From: Paraconiothyrium sp. Pb-2020
Lineage: Eukaryota; Ascomycota; Dothideomycetes; Pleosporales; Didymosphaeriaceae
Length of the DNA: 64,000 bases
Assembly: GCA_022419385.1 (NCBI GenBank)
Contig: JAJUBI010000007.1
Span: 2,947,768-3,011,767 of the forward strand
Reading direction: 5' to 3'
Made by a program: the position numbers and the translations under genes. Shown in pieces: positions 22,830-34,430 of the stretch (positions are counted from its first letter, which is position 1; each line of letters starts with the position of its first letter). The notes beneath the pieces were generated by a model that saw nothing but the letters and a program-made list of their open reading frames with translations, made no database searches and was not told the DNA's origin.

Positions 22830-23580
22830 CCTTCAATCAGACTAGGATCCGTTCTGTTCATTGCCACAAGTCGTACTTCTCCATGGACATCGAGTAGTGG
22901 GAACTAGAAGGATCTTGCCTTCATGTGCACGCTTTCCGTGGCCTCTCTTCTATTCGCCGTTGGCGTCGGATCCCGATCTCCGACACGCCAACAACCCTAC
23001 CAATCTAGTGCAGATCAAGACGTCCATCACAACACATAGATTCAGCAGCTTCAATGTGTTAGCTGGATGTTGAGAGACGCCACTAAAATATAGCATAGCT
23101 AGTTTGCTACTATAAGATATGCTTCAGGCAATGATCGTTGCATCTTACACGTTCGTTATGTGCTGCTTCCGACTTAAATCTTGCGTGCATAGTCGGAGAA
23201 AACTCCGCGTCCTTCGTCATGTTATCAGATTAAACACAGTGGCCGACACAAAGTATTGTATCGGCTCTTAATGAGATACAGCACGCTGAAGTTCAGTCTT
23301 TGTGTTGCCCACTGTGAGAGCTGAAGGAGACAATGAAGCTCTCGGTTGGGTCGCCCCCACTGGAACGGCCAATCGGATTTATTCCGGACCTCCGCAATTG
23401 GGCAAGCTGTCCACATTGCAGGCAGCCCCGCCGTAGCTCCGCGCTGCCACACTCCACTCAAGTCCACTCCCGCTACACTCATCGCATAAGCCGAGCGCAT
23501 ACGCCTGCTACCGTGAAGACAGAATCCCCCACATCGAAAGTACCAAGTCCTCGAAGCCAGCAAACCAGCGAAACGTCGCC
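22830..23580. other. Intergenic region, no gene seen
   Basis: Contains the end of the zinc-finger transcript and the promoter and leader of the thioredoxin gene. Minus-strand frames opposite the thioredoxin are treated as shadows. Confidence 0.35.
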
Positions 23581-24225
23581 ATGCCTGACAAGACCATCTC
23601 CGTGACCTCTTCGTCACATTTCGAGAAGCTCGTCTCGTCAGCCACATACACAATCGTCGACTTCTACGCCGACTGGTGCGGTCCCTGCAAGACGATCGCA
23701 CCCGTCTTCCATGCGCTCGCCGAGAAGGAATCAAAGCCGGGCCGCATACAGTTTGTGAAGGTGAATGTGGACAACCAGCAGGACGTTGCGAAGAAGTATG
23801 GCGTGTCTGCGTAAGTGGCACTCACTCTTTGCTGCATAAAAGATTCACTAATGGAGTCGTACAGCATGCCCACCTTCCTCGTTCTCAAAGGCAGCTCCGT
23901 AGTCGAAACTATCCGCGGCGCGAACCCCGGCGCACTCACAGCCGCCGTGCGCAAAGCCGTCCAAGACTCCACAAACGGACCTACCGCTCGCGGCGCGAAC
24001 TTCCAGTCCAAGGGCTACACACTCGGCTCAACATCTACACCCTCAAGGCCGGTCGGCAGTGGCGGTGGCGGTTTTGCTTCTAACCTGCAAGGCATGATGA
24101 GCGGGAACGGAGGGTTTGGCGATCTGGTGGTTAGATTCTTTGCGCTATACTTCGTCAGCTTGTTGAGCTTTGACTCGTACAAGGCCGCGGAGGAAAGTCC
24201 ATTCGCTGTGAGGACAAGGCGATGA
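23581..24225 (+). CDS. Thioredoxin with glycine-rich linker and hydrophobic C-terminal tail
   Basis: Exons 23581-23810 and 23865-24225 give 196 residues. The thioredoxin fold occupies residues 1-110: IVDFYADWCGPCK has the redox pair C33/C36, with the conserved cis-proline in SAMPTFLVLKG. Beyond the domain there is a Gly/Ser-rich linker (VGSGGGGF) and then a hydrophobic segment (LVVRFFALYFVSLLSF) close to the C-terminus. Classical thioredoxins stop near 105-110 residues, so the extension is a real addition and may act as a tail anchor placing the domain on the cytosolic face of a membrane. It reduces disulfides in partner proteins using thioredoxin reductase. ATG context gccATGcc is good. Confidence 0.9.
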
Positions 24226-24371
24226 TCGATCACAAGGACCAGCATTGGTATGGAGTTTGGGCTTCGGTTTGGGGGCGTTAGAAATTCATTTCGATAAGGG
24301 AGTATATTTTGATACCGCGGACAATCAATATGTTCGAATGCTAGCTTTCTATTCAAGCCTGCGAATTTTCT

Positions 24372-25969
24372 TCACCCTCTTTCATCGACATCCCACTCGT
24401 CCAAGAGACTCAACATACTCTCCAGACCTTCTTTTTTCGCGACTCTCAAGCATGCCGTCCCCGCACTGCCACTGACTCTCGCACCTTTTGCCTTCAACAG
24501 CATGGCCATGTCGACATGTTCTATCGCAATGGCACACGCAATGGGATAGGTCTCCGAAAGAATGCTTCCAAGCCCAGGAGTCAAGACCCGATGGTGGTCA
24601 TTCTCCCCAGCGTCAACGCCTGCATCGAGCAGCATCCGCGCTATATCCATATATCCAGCTCTTGCAGCCCGAAGAAGCCCACCGAAAGGTGTGGCGCCGT
24701 GCTTAAGAAGCAGCCGCACGATATCAGTTTGCCCGTGTGCAGCTGCCACAGCCACTGCAGAGCACATTCCCCGACTAGGGCTTGTTGTAGCGCCCCTGGA
24801 AATTAGAATGCGTACAAGATCTTCATACCCGTTTGCACAGGCTTCGAGTAGAGGACTTGGTGTATCCTTTTGGATAGGCAACCCCACAAGGTCGATTCCA
24901 TCAATATCAGCTCCTAGATCCAATAGATGCTCGACTAGACCTGCGTCCCCACCTTCCCGAACACAGTCTGCTAATAATCTCGTCTTGCGATCGTACGACA
25001 TAGCTGAAGCTGAGGGAAATCCGTAAGTTGCTTTCAAATCGACCACTTCCTGCCACACCTCTATACTCGGTGTACCACGAGCGTCTTCAAACACCCTTTG
25101 GGAGACGTATCGCTTTTGCCGATCTTTAAAGTCCCACAGCTCCTTTTCGATGCGAAGTTCGTGAATCAGGCGGAAAACAGAAAGCCGGCCTACCGTGGCG
25201 GCAGCAACAAGCATCTCGTCGTGTCGTCGGGTATCGACACCATTGGAATACTCGGTCGAGAGGAGTAAGCCCAGGGTCGCGGGTTCGGCATAGCGCGCAG
25301 CGAGACGGTAGAAGTCATGGGCAGATGGTGCAAGGAGGGACTTGAACTTTGTTCCATGGTGATATGTTTCGACGTAGCGTTGGACAATCGGTGTGGTGTT
25401 TGTGACGACGGCAGTAGCGAAGAGGGTGTCGACTACGAAAGCAAATTTAGTAGCTAACACTGTGTAGCCCGGACGTGAGAACACTCACCATAATCACCGT
25501 CTCCTTCGTAGAAAGTCGTTGGCAGTGACAAAGCTGGGCAGAAAACCTGGTACACACGTTCTGCGCCACCCTCGGATATGAGACGACACAGCAGATTTAC
25601 ACAAGCATCGTAGTCCAGTGATTCGTTTTCAGCTACCACATCGCGAGCAGTTTTCCTCAAGAAGCCTAGTCGCGGATATGGAGCTGGATCATGTTCAGCG
25701 TTGTGAATGCGATACTCGATATAAGAAGCTGTGAATGGCGGCATGGGTGTCCCTTGCCATTGGCCCAGACGCTGAGAAAATCGGCCATCTAGCATGCGGT
25801 AGTTGTAGATGGTATCGATTACTTCGGCTGCGAATCGTCCTGGGCAGAAGGTCAGTTCGCGGCCGAGATCGTTATTAATGCATATGAGCGTAGCAAGGAG
25901 CACCCAGGAAGCTTGTGAGTAGACGCTGATCTCGGCAGACGCAACTTTAGTGTTCACGCCATCGCTCAT
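24372..25969 (-). CDS. Ankyrin-repeat protein
   Basis: Minus-strand exons 25969-25489 and 25432-24372 give 513 residues; the intron is 56 bases. The N-terminal ~250 residues have no recognised domain. The C-terminal half has ankyrin-type repeats: GDAGLVEHLLDLGADIDGID, SPLLEACANGYEDLVRILIS, AVAAAHGQTDIVRLLLKHGA, GLLRAARAGYMDIARMLLDA, and a last one ending in MLLKAKGARV. No NACHT, kinase or other effector domain is seen. It lies head to head with the Zn2Cys6 gene across 488 bases. A cytosolic protein-interaction role is inferred. The ATG at 25969 is the first ATG in frame. Confidence 0.8.
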
Positions 25970-26457
25970 GCTCAATGTGTTCTTAACGTACTGTTCAGCA
26001 AGCGCAACCTCAATCCTCTCTTGATCCCTCGCACGATGATTGCATGATTCAAAATGGCTTGCAGTAACTCCTTGGGCAATTCAGCGAAGCCCATGATTGA
26101 GTATGCGGTTTCAGTGAATGTACAACTGAGTTATGCAATTGTCAAAGACAGGCTGCTTCTGTAGCGTTGTCGGTATCTGAATGCCGTAAGTGCTCTCGTA
26201 TTTGGCGAGTGTCGGTTTCGTATCAGCTCATAGGTTCCCTTCTTGATGTATATACTAGAAAGGCCAACCGGCGAAGCTTTGTGCCCGGACTTGGGCCCTC
26301 CCAGGCTACCACGACTCCTGCATATGTGCTGAGTCATGAGCGCTAGACTGTAATCTATCCGTAGCGGACCACCTTCCTCCTTTCGGACGAATAAAACCAA
26401 AAGCGCTATCATCGTCATCGATAATGAACAACCCAACGCACTCGACACGAATAGTCA
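25970..26457. promoter_or_regulatory. Shared divergent promoter between ankyrin and Zn2Cys6 genes
   Basis: 488 bases separate two head-to-head ATGs. No specific operator or TATA box could be assigned; the regulator may control itself or the neighbour from here, which is inference. Confidence 0.35.
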
Positions 26458-28559
26458 ATGGATCCAATACCGCGATTAGCTTGCCAGCAGTGCAAGCAAA
26501 GGAAGATAAAATGCGACAAAGGGGCGCCGTGTTCAGCGTGCAGGAACGCAGGGCTCAGTTGCCATGCTATCCAGCGGGCGCGCTTACCCCGGGGTAAAAC
26601 TGCGAAGTCGCGCAGCGCGAATACGAACATGGAAACGCGCATCACAAGGATAGAACGCCTTCTTCAGGAATACAAAAAGGTAATCCATTCTTCCATTCGT
26701 GATGAGGTTGCGACTAACATTGCGGTAGACATATGCACAGACACCGCCATTGCAAGCCACTGCAAAGGATACAAGCCATCCTGTGTCGAATGGATCCGCA
26801 TCAAACGGAACAGAAAAGGCCGGGAAAATGGACGACTTTGTGGCTCCGGAATTCTGGAAATCCCTTTCTCAAGAAGTCAATGGTTTACGTGAAACCCTTG
26901 AAAGCGTAAATGAGGACGAAGAAAGTCCAAGGACGGATTCAACGCCTGACCACGATGATGAGACTTGGAGAGCTGGTGCCATATTGTTCCGAATCACGCA
27001 AAATGGGCACAGCGCGTCGATTCCTGGGCCTTCTCCAGCTGCCCAAGCGACACTGCTCGAGCTCTATCACTACCGAGTGGAAAGTGTTTACAAAGTGTTC
27101 CATTGGCCCACCGTACTTCAGCTCTTTGAGCAGAATGAGAGCATTACACAGCCGCCAGTGGCTACACAAGCATTGAAATCATCCATACTCTTCATGGCTT
27201 ATTGTACGATCACGGACAGCGAGGCCCTCGCCCTGGAACTTGGAGATAGACTGGAGATGCTACGACTCTATCGATCAGCTGCTGAAGACATGCTTGCTCG
27301 ATCCCAACTTCTTTTTAGCCCAGACTTGATCACACTACAAGCATTCGTCGTCTATCTTGTTCGTCAATTTTCCAACCAAACGTGCATCCCTAACACATAA
27401 TGCTGACGATTGCATTTAGAATGCTCTTCGGACCTGCTCGAACCGCGCGACTACTTGGACATTACTTGCTGTTGCTGTAAGAGCGGCTACTGCATTGAGG
27501 CTTGGCGATGAGCCCATGACCAATGTTTCTCTAATTGATCGAGAGTTACGCTGCCGTCTGTTGTTCGCTATTGGCATACTCGATTCACACGCATCTATGG
27601 ATCGAGGCACTGTCCCTATGTTGCCTTTATCAACCTTCCAATCTCTACCGCTGGATGTAAATGATCGAGACCTAACATCAATGGACAAAGTGTCGGCAGG
27701 ACCATCCCAAGGTTTCACGGACATGACTCATACCAATTTGGTCTATGCGGCTATGTTATGTCAAAGAAGGATGTATGAGCATTCACTCCATGCAGATAGC
27801 AGTACTTGGGCACATTGGCCCAAGATGCTAGCTGCCCTTACGGATTTCAAAAGCCATGTGGAGAAAGACGAACTCAGATTTAGGGACATGAGTGGGCCTT
27901 TGGCGATGTTTCACAAGATCTCTGGTCCGAAGATCTATCCCAGCTTGCAATTGCTTCTTCGAAGACCTCCGTATAGACCGTCGCGAAATATTGTGCCACC
28001 ATGGGACGAAATGGATATTTTAGAGACAGCCACCGATGTTCTAGAACAGCACATGCAGCCCCGCTCAGCGAAGCTTGCACCTTGGGAATGGAAGACCTGG
28101 GTTCAATGGCATGCACTTGCAGTTGTCCTTGCAGAACTGATAGCGCAACCTCATGGGCTCTTAGCTGACCGTGCCTACACCGCTGCCACACGAATATTTG
28201 CTAAATATACCACACTGATTGCTGACGGCGACGCTGGGCAACTCTGGAAACCTATCGCGAGGCTTATGCATCAAGTACAGCAAATGAGACGGCTTCCGTC
28301 AAAGGAGGTCTTGCCCTATAATGTGCAGGCCATTCCAGGCGCTCCCTCGGACATAGGCAACACACTGCCTCAAGGGACCACCGCACACTTTGAAGCTTAT
28401 CCTTCCCCTAGTTGGGACGCTCAACCGGAGTTCACGGATTTATTCACAATGGGGAATCTACAGAATTATGACAGACTAGACAATGTCAACTCCACCGAAG
28501 ACACACAGTGGCTTGCTTGGGACTGTTTCCTCGAGGATTTGAACTTTCCCGGCGCATGA
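26458..28559 (+). CDS. Zn2Cys6 fungal transcription factor
   Basis: Exons 26458-26679, 26729-27358 and 27420-28559 give 663 residues. The N-terminus has a complete binuclear zinc cluster with C9, C12, C19, C25, C28 and C35 (C-x2-C-x6-C-x5-C-x2-C-x6-C) and basic residues in the first loop (KQRKIK). A short helix (ITRIERLLQEY) follows and may be a dimerisation element. The middle is the fungal-specific transcription-factor domain: LYHYRVESVYKVFHWPTVLQLF, then LQAFVVYL joined across intron 2 to NALRTCSN...TTWTLLAVAVRAATALRL. It is a nuclear DNA-binding regulator; its targets are unknown. The divergent ankyrin gene and the SDR just downstream are natural candidates. Confidence 0.93.
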
Positions 28560-28709
28560 TAACACGGATGCCAGACCGGAATACTTGCGCAAAGATTAGC
28601 AAACACCTCAAGACTAGTTTTTTCAATCACAAAACGCGGTAGGACCTCGTAACTATACACTATACACCGTTGTAGCGAATGCTGTTAGAACTTCGGCATA
28701 TATCACTGC

Positions 28710-29778
28710 TCAGCCGATAAATCCAACTACCTCTGGCGAGATCTCGCTCATCTTCCGCATGAGATCCTTCCAGATCTTGTCTTCATTCCGCCGTCCTCTC
28801 TCGCTCCGGACATACCCTGATTCCTGTTTGACCTGGCATTCAGATAGGTATCGGCCATGGCTTTCTCTCCCTGCCGATATCGCATGAATATAAGCCCGAC
28901 TTCCCTTCTCGGCACTCCATCCGATTAATGCACAACTCGCTCTCTCGCCGAGTGGGTGTGGCTTTGCGCGAGATAATTCTGTCTCACACCAGCCTGGGTT
29001 GATCATGTTAACGACAACGCGGGACCAGTCCTTACTAGAATTATTTGACAGGCAAGCTGCGAGTTTGTGGTAGCAGTGATGGACCATGAGCTTCGTCAAA
29101 GCATACCGCCAGATGAAGTCGGTTCGCTTGGGGTCGCTGAGGGTTGCAAATGTTTCAGCGCCCTCTGGGATGTCCAGCTCAGCGTCGGGAGCCATGATGT
29201 GGTACATCGATCCGCAAAACGTAAGCGTCGTATCGACATCGTGGCCCTCAGCAGTTGAACGAAGCTTTGCGAGTACCGAAATGGCAGATAAAAAACATGA
29301 TACAACGTTCACAGTCAATTGAAGCTCAAGGCCTTCTGCATACTGATAGTCTTGTATCTCGACCCCTGCGTTGGCGATGAAAGCATCTAAGCGCTCGAGC
29401 TTGGTGCGAACGCGTTCCCCGAAGGCCAGTACAGAGGCAAAGCTGGCGAGATCAAGTTCCCAGACCTCAATATCAGTGTGCTTCGCACAGGATGTTTCCT
29501 TAATGATGGCGTTCCTCGCTGCTTCGCCTTTGCTTTTGCTTCGACAGGCTAGAATGATTCGCGATGCATCTAGTCGCGCGCTGCAGTATCAAATTAGCGA
29601 ATGTGTCTCGAAACACGCTGCCATTGGATACATACAGGTGCTTCGCACATTCAAGTCCTAAACCGGTGTTCGCGCCAGTGACGATGACAGTCTTCTCTAC
29701 CAAACTGATTTTTGGTATCCATGTCTTCCCAAAGGCCTGTCCCTTTAGCATGCTCAAGACCTCGGTCAAAGGTGGCAT
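28710..29778 (-). CDS. Classical short-chain dehydrogenase/reductase
   Basis: Minus-strand exons 29778-29636 and 29580-28710 give 337 residues. The 55-base intron (gtatgt...ctgcag) joins GLECAKH to LARLDASRIILACR. The cofactor motif is TGANTGLG (residues 34-41), the NAG motif is in FIANAGVE, the catalytic serine region is FCGSMYHI and the active site is YALTK. This is the layout of the retinol-dehydrogenase/WW-oxidoreductase-like SDRs common in fungal secondary metabolism and detoxification. It is convergent with the Zn2Cys6 gene (150 bases between stops). Substrate unknown. Confidence 0.9.
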
Positions 29779-30315
29779 CCTTGAGGGTATGTCTTCGCGT
29801 CAAGTCAGGAGGGAGAATGGTTGTTGAAGCGAAGTGAACGCGTGAAATTCAGCAATACAGGATTTGAATTCGAAAAGAGACATCTTGCTCATTTTCATGT
29901 ACTAAGATCGAAGCAAATGGCATGTGATCTTCTCAAAAGCCGCAGAATCCGCTGAAGGCGTAGAGGCCACAAAGACCGACTTCGATTATTTAATTAGCTA
30001 GCGAAGAACTAAGGTAGCTTGGGGCGCGATAGCCAACCAGCTGCAACTCTGTCATTCATCACGATTCGACTTTATTCACAGCACGAGGCAAAAGGACATG
30101 GATTTGAGGACACGGTGTTGCGATCGTAGTCCAGAGTTGTTGGCGTGCCTGAATCCAATGGACAACGTTGATTTGCGGGACGCCGTATGCTTACCTTGCT
30201 CAGTCTATCAGGCAGCAACGTTTGCAATACCTTCAAGTTACAGTACTACGACATTTGATCGCGATAATCACCTAATATTACACACCAGGCCAACGCACCG
30301 TCCTGATTCATCAGC
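29779..30315. other. Divergent intergenic region between SDR and DUF4419 genes
   Basis: 537 bases, AT-rich near 29980-30000. No gene seen; presumably carries both promoters. Confidence 0.35.
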
Positions 30316-31860
30316 ATGCCTGTAACTACGCGTGTGGCACCCGTTCAGGTGATGCCGGCTCCGGTGCTGTCAACGTTCAACTCTACTACCCTTTTCCAAC
30401 ACGCCTGTTCAAATCTTTGGAAAGAAGGCGAGACGTCCGTCATTGATTCTTCATTTCCGACGGTTATTACAGTTGCACCTACTCGTCCATTTGGTGTAGA
30501 GTCACCCAATGGCTTCGTTGGCACCATACTAGACGCATACCGCATGCACAACCATGTAGTCCTGCGCCCCGAGGATGTGTGGTTCTCCATCTTGACTCAA
30601 TTCAATTTTTACGTCAATGCGCACGCTGAACAGCTCCGCGAGCACTTTGTCGATCACGCAGGCAAGAAGGTATTGTCTATCGAGCAAGACGTCATGAACT
30701 TTCCCGCTTTTCTCACTGAGATGACAAACCTACTACACGACAATATCAAGGACCCAAACCTCCGTAATTGGATCATGCCGAACTTCACTACCACTACTGA
30801 GACGGACAAAGTGACTGCGTCAATCATCATGATGGGCACACTGCAGAAATACTTTGTGTTTTTCGGGAGCATCATTTGCGGCATTCCGTCCGTCACATTG
30901 CTTGGTGAAGAAACTGACTGGCAAAATATTCTCGACCGACTTGACTTCCTGTCGACATTCTCAAAAGACCACTCCGAGTTAGCGATATGGCAGTCGTCGC
31001 TTAAAGGCATCGTCGGTCACATGGTCCAAACGTTCAAAGCTCCAGATTCGCCAGACGTGGTGCGCTTCTGGCAGCGCGCAGTGCATTCTTTCCGCGACGA
31101 CTATTCCGGCGTTAAACAAATCAGTGGATGGGTGCTCGCTTTCTGCTATTGGGACACAGATGGGAAGCTTCTATCAGGGAGATATAAAAAAAACAACTGG
31201 GAACGCATGGGCAATAAACCGAGCAGTGGATGGTGGCTTGAGAAAGAGGCCTTTCACAGTCTGGAATGGAAGGACGTACCTGCGGCACTTGTCTCTGTGC
31301 CGATCCATTTCGACAATCTAGGAGATAAGTTCGTGGCCAAAGCTGTTGCTGGGTCTGTGGGTTACACAGTGCGGGACAGCGAACAGGTTTTTCAGTCGAC
31401 AAGACAGCGTGGAAAGAGAGTGTCGGACTTCTCCGGCTCAACTTTGTTCGCAAATCCATGTGACATGTCGATTGAGAAGCAAAGCTTCTTCGCAATGCTT
31501 GCTCGAAAGTTTCGATGCACCAAGTCAAGCGCGCAAACTGCTTTTACTAAAGAGAAGAGAAAACCTATAGATCCGCCAATTTCTGCTTGCGAGGAGTCCA
31601 CATACGAAGATCGTTGGCGCAGCACGGAAGGAGTACCCCAGCTTTCAGACCTCAGCGAACTCAATGGACCTTGGGCGTATGAGCAAGGTGGCGAGAGTGA
31701 CACACTACAGCCGATCACAGGGTGGTGGGTGATACGTACCAGCGAACAATATGGAAGGGACCCTGATGTGCCCGATATTCAGTTTGATCCCGGCGCAGAA
31801 GACTACGATAAGGATTTGGCGGAGAACGGGCGGCCGTTGAGGGAACGGACCGAGCTCTAG
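30316..31860 (+). CDS. DUF4419-family protein
   Basis: Single exon, 514 residues from the ATG at 30316. The family region runs from about residue 60 to 370, with NGFVGTILDAYRMHNHVVLRPEDVW, WFSILTQFNFYVNAH, a run on NFTTTTETDKVTASIIMMG, and SGWVLAFCYWDTDGK followed by VPAALVSVPIHFDN. These match the DUF4419 family (Pfam), widespread in fungi and also in some bacteria, with no established function. There is no signal peptide, transmembrane helix or known catalytic motif. The C-terminal ~140 residues look disordered and are not part of the family core. No obvious partner lies next to it. Confidence 0.8.
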   Translation: MPVTTRVAPVQVMPAPVLSTFNSTTLFQHACSNLWKEGETSVIDSSFPTVITVAPTRPFGVESPNGFVGTILDAYRMHNHVVLRPEDVWFSILTQFNFYVNAHAEQLREHFVDHAGKKVLSIEQDVMNFPAFLTEMTNLLHDNIKDPNLRNWIMPNFTTTTETDKVTASIIMMGTLQKYFVFFGSIICGIPSVTLLGEETDWQNILDRLDFLSTFSKDHSELAIWQSSLKGIVGHMVQTFKAPDSPDVVRFWQRAVHSFRDDYSGVKQISGWVLAFCYWDTDGKLLSGRYKKNNWERMGNKPSSGWWLEKEAFHSLEWKDVPAALVSVPIHFDNLGDKFVAKAVAGSVGYTVRDSEQVFQSTRQRGKRVSDFSGSTLFANPCDMSIEKQSFFAMLARKFRCTKSSAQTAFTKEKRKPIDPPISACEESTYEDRWRSTEGVPQLSDLSELNGPWAYEQGGESDTLQPITGWWVIRTSEQYGRDPDVPDIQFDPGAEDYDKDLAENGRPLRERTEL

Positions 31861-32700
31861 GTAACGTATGGCGAACCGGATCACATTAAAACAACGTGTT
31901 GTAAATCCGCGGAAAGAAATGGATCGATTGGTCAGATGGCTTGAAACGATGATCAACTCAGGCAAGCCTGATGCCGCATTGCTGTGCAGCAAGCTTCTGT
32001 CACCTCCAGTTTGGCCAGCTGTCACCTCTAGTGCAACTTTCATCTGTACCATTGGTGTAACTCGCGTTCTTTTTCAGGACTTGCCCTCGCAACATACGTA
32101 TCGCCAAGCCTCACTGTACTACCGAACGAACCTTCTTTGCGCCTCCGTCTCACAATGGCGTTGTCCATAAGAAGGCTATAAACGCCGTTTTTCCGATGTC
32201 CAATAGTCATCGATCGTGGCTGATTTCTTAACAAAAGCCTGGTTTACCAGAGGTGATTCGAATTAATGATGTTGATAGTGCATGTCTACAAGGGATCAGG
32301 GCACCGCTCCTCGCCTTCCATGAACCCTCCATTTGTGCGTAGCCAACACGAGCACATTGAAGACAAAATCAATCAGCGGCCAGTTTATAAATCCTCACGT
32401 ATTGTCCACATCCCAACGAACAAGACGCTGGATCATGCAACTTTCGCTAAGCAGGATCGCAAGAGTCAGTCCAGCGCTTCTTTGGGCCTCAGATACCCGG
32501 CGCGTCGATCCGCGCCGGTAATTGATCGTACGGTCACAAAGTTTCCCTAGAGACGGAACTAAAGATCGTGCCTTGGCTAGACGTACAGATCAATCGCAGG
32601 CTTACACTTCATTTGTTTGCCTACGTTCACTTCTGTAAGACACAAACGCATGAGGTGATGAACGTACTTTGGTCACTTCACACCAAGTACAACAAACAGG

Positions 32701-32706
32701 TATAAG
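32701..32706 (+). promoter_or_regulatory. TATA-like element
   Basis: TATAAG lies about 100 bases before the ATG at 32805 and just before a short direct repeat. The position suits a core promoter. Confidence 0.3.
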
Positions 32707-32711
32707 TAGGA

Positions 32712-32735
32712 GCCATCTTGCGCCATCTTGCGCCA
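32712..32735. repeat. Tandem 10-base repeat (gccatcttgc)
   Basis: Two full copies of gccatcttgc and the first five bases of a third, in the presumed 5' leader of the small secreted protein gene. Confidence 0.6.
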
Positions 32736-32804
32736 CCGGTAGAGAATCTGACACTTCTGAACGCCATCTTTCAGCCTCGAAACGCCAAACCTATCACCCG
32801 GAGT

Positions 32805-33268
32805 ATGAAGCTCTCACCCACCCTTTTTGGGCTGGCGGTGCTCGCCACCAACGCAGCCGCTAGAGCGCTTCAATCTCCCAACGAAGCCTTTCCATCTACC
32901 GAACAGGGCGCGTGCGGACCCAGATATGAAAACTGCCAGAGCGTAGGCGAGATACGATGCGAGTGTGGTGGTGGTCACCGGGTGAGTTTGCACTCTCATG
33001 TTTCTATTCGGCTTGCTGCAACCTAGTTTTTCGTCTCAGCACACGTCCGTCCAGCTAATGATAGCATAGGTTCAATGCAGTCAGATGTGGTTTGACTTTG
33101 GCGTTAGTAAGTCTTTCCACCTCGTAGATTGAAGAAATTCCACAATGGACAGGAGGAGATTCAATCACTGATGCGTGCACGATAGTGAAATACTGGAACT
33201 TGCTTGAGAACTGCCCGAAGTTTGGGAACAAGCTTCAATGCATTGACGGGCAATGTGTGCCTCCCTAA
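32805..33268 (+). CDS. Small secreted cysteine-rich protein, 8 Cys
   Basis: Exons 32805-32981, 33070-33106 and 33186-33268 give 98 residues. Residues 1-20 form a signal peptide (MKLSPTLFGLAVLATNAAARA). The mature part has eight cysteines, enough for four disulfides: GACG, ENCQ, IRCECGG, VQCSQ, ENCPK, LQCID and GQCVPP. The middle exon is only 37 bases; it is supported because it restores frame across both introns and adds the fifth Cys. Small secreted Cys-rich proteins of this size are often effectors or antimicrobial proteins in plant-associated fungi, but nothing here identifies a target. I do not recognise the family. The exon 2 acceptor is the least certain boundary. Confidence 0.65.
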
Positions 33269-34430
33269 GCTTATCTGGATGGGCCGGACTTGTAGCTTCT
33301 CTGTACACTGAGGGACTGCTTCTTCGGGGTCTTGGTATAAGCGCTGGTTCTGTGAAAGTGAGCGCAATGATGATCCACAGTTCCTTGAACAACGTTTACT
33401 TTTTTTCGTCATGCACAAGTGTGAAAATGATTTGAGGACAGTAGTGTCCTGGCAGGTTCACATCAAGAACCTTTCTCCCATCCTATAATTTCAAATTCAG
33501 GCGCCAGTTCTCAAAACTCCCTCGTATGAAGCAAGTCGAGGTGCTACCTCCCACCTCACTGCCTGGTCCACACTCCCACACACCGGTTGATGTCACTGCT
33601 TGAGAAGTGACAAGATCTCTTTAGACCTATGATGACCAGTATTATATCAAGGAGAATCAGGAGAGTTCAGTCGCTTATACTGTATGTTAGAGCGGCCACT
33701 TGATACAGACCTCGGCTGCGGGTTCCACAACTTTCTCGGTGAGTAGTACCCGAAAGGTTTTCGGTTCTTCGGTGCTGTCACAGCTCACGTCCAGGACGTC
33801 GTTCCACCTCGGGATTCAGACTGTATGAGTTGCTTGGTCGCTTAAGCTGGCTGGGACGCACCATATTCCGATGCAACACTGACTTCCAGAGCTTTAGAGC
33901 GTCGCGGTCTTCTGCAGGGTTGAATATATGCGTCAGGGCGACATATAAATCTGTATAAATCGCCAAGATGTGTCATTGACATGACAGGGGTTTAGTGATG
34001 TAGACCTTTGGGAGATGGCTTTTGAGAAGTGCCCGCGACTACAAAACAGCGGATAGTATTGTTCAATCTGGTGGAGTGAGCATCTTGAGTGCGATCAAAA
34101 TACCACTCAGCTTTTTCTACGGGCTAAGGTAGCTCCCGGCATCTGTACACCGAAAGGCAGCTCTCACAAATCATCTCAGTCCCCACTACTACTTCTTGCA
34201 AGATGATTCAATGAAGGAAGTGCATGCAAAATCAATGAACGCTAAACGAATCAAACGCGCTCGCGGTAGAAAAATTGTACCCAAAAACCACTGCGTTCGA
34301 AATCCACTCAGGCTCGAGCAACCAAAGACACAACTCAGCGGTACCGAGCTCACAACACCAAGATTAACACGAAGAATCCGCTCAGGCCTCTTGATGAAGC
34401 CGGCCATACCCATTTTTGCAGATGCTTCCC
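33269..34430. other. 1.2 kb intergenic region, no gene seen
   Basis: Short frames on both strands (33778-33966 minus, 34211-34510 plus) lack motifs. The plus-strand frame overlaps the 3' end of the next gene in antisense. Confidence 0.35.

Larger units (their letters stand above)
31861..32804. other. Intergenic region with a 10-base direct repeat
   Basis: No supported gene in about 940 bases. It holds the promoter of the small secreted protein, including a TATAAG at 32701-32706 and a tandem repeat directly after it. Confidence 0.35.

Noticed and set aside
23225..23821. Minus-strand open frame of 198 codons
   Set aside because: Antisense of the thioredoxin exon and its promoter; Arg-rich composition typical of a shadow frame.
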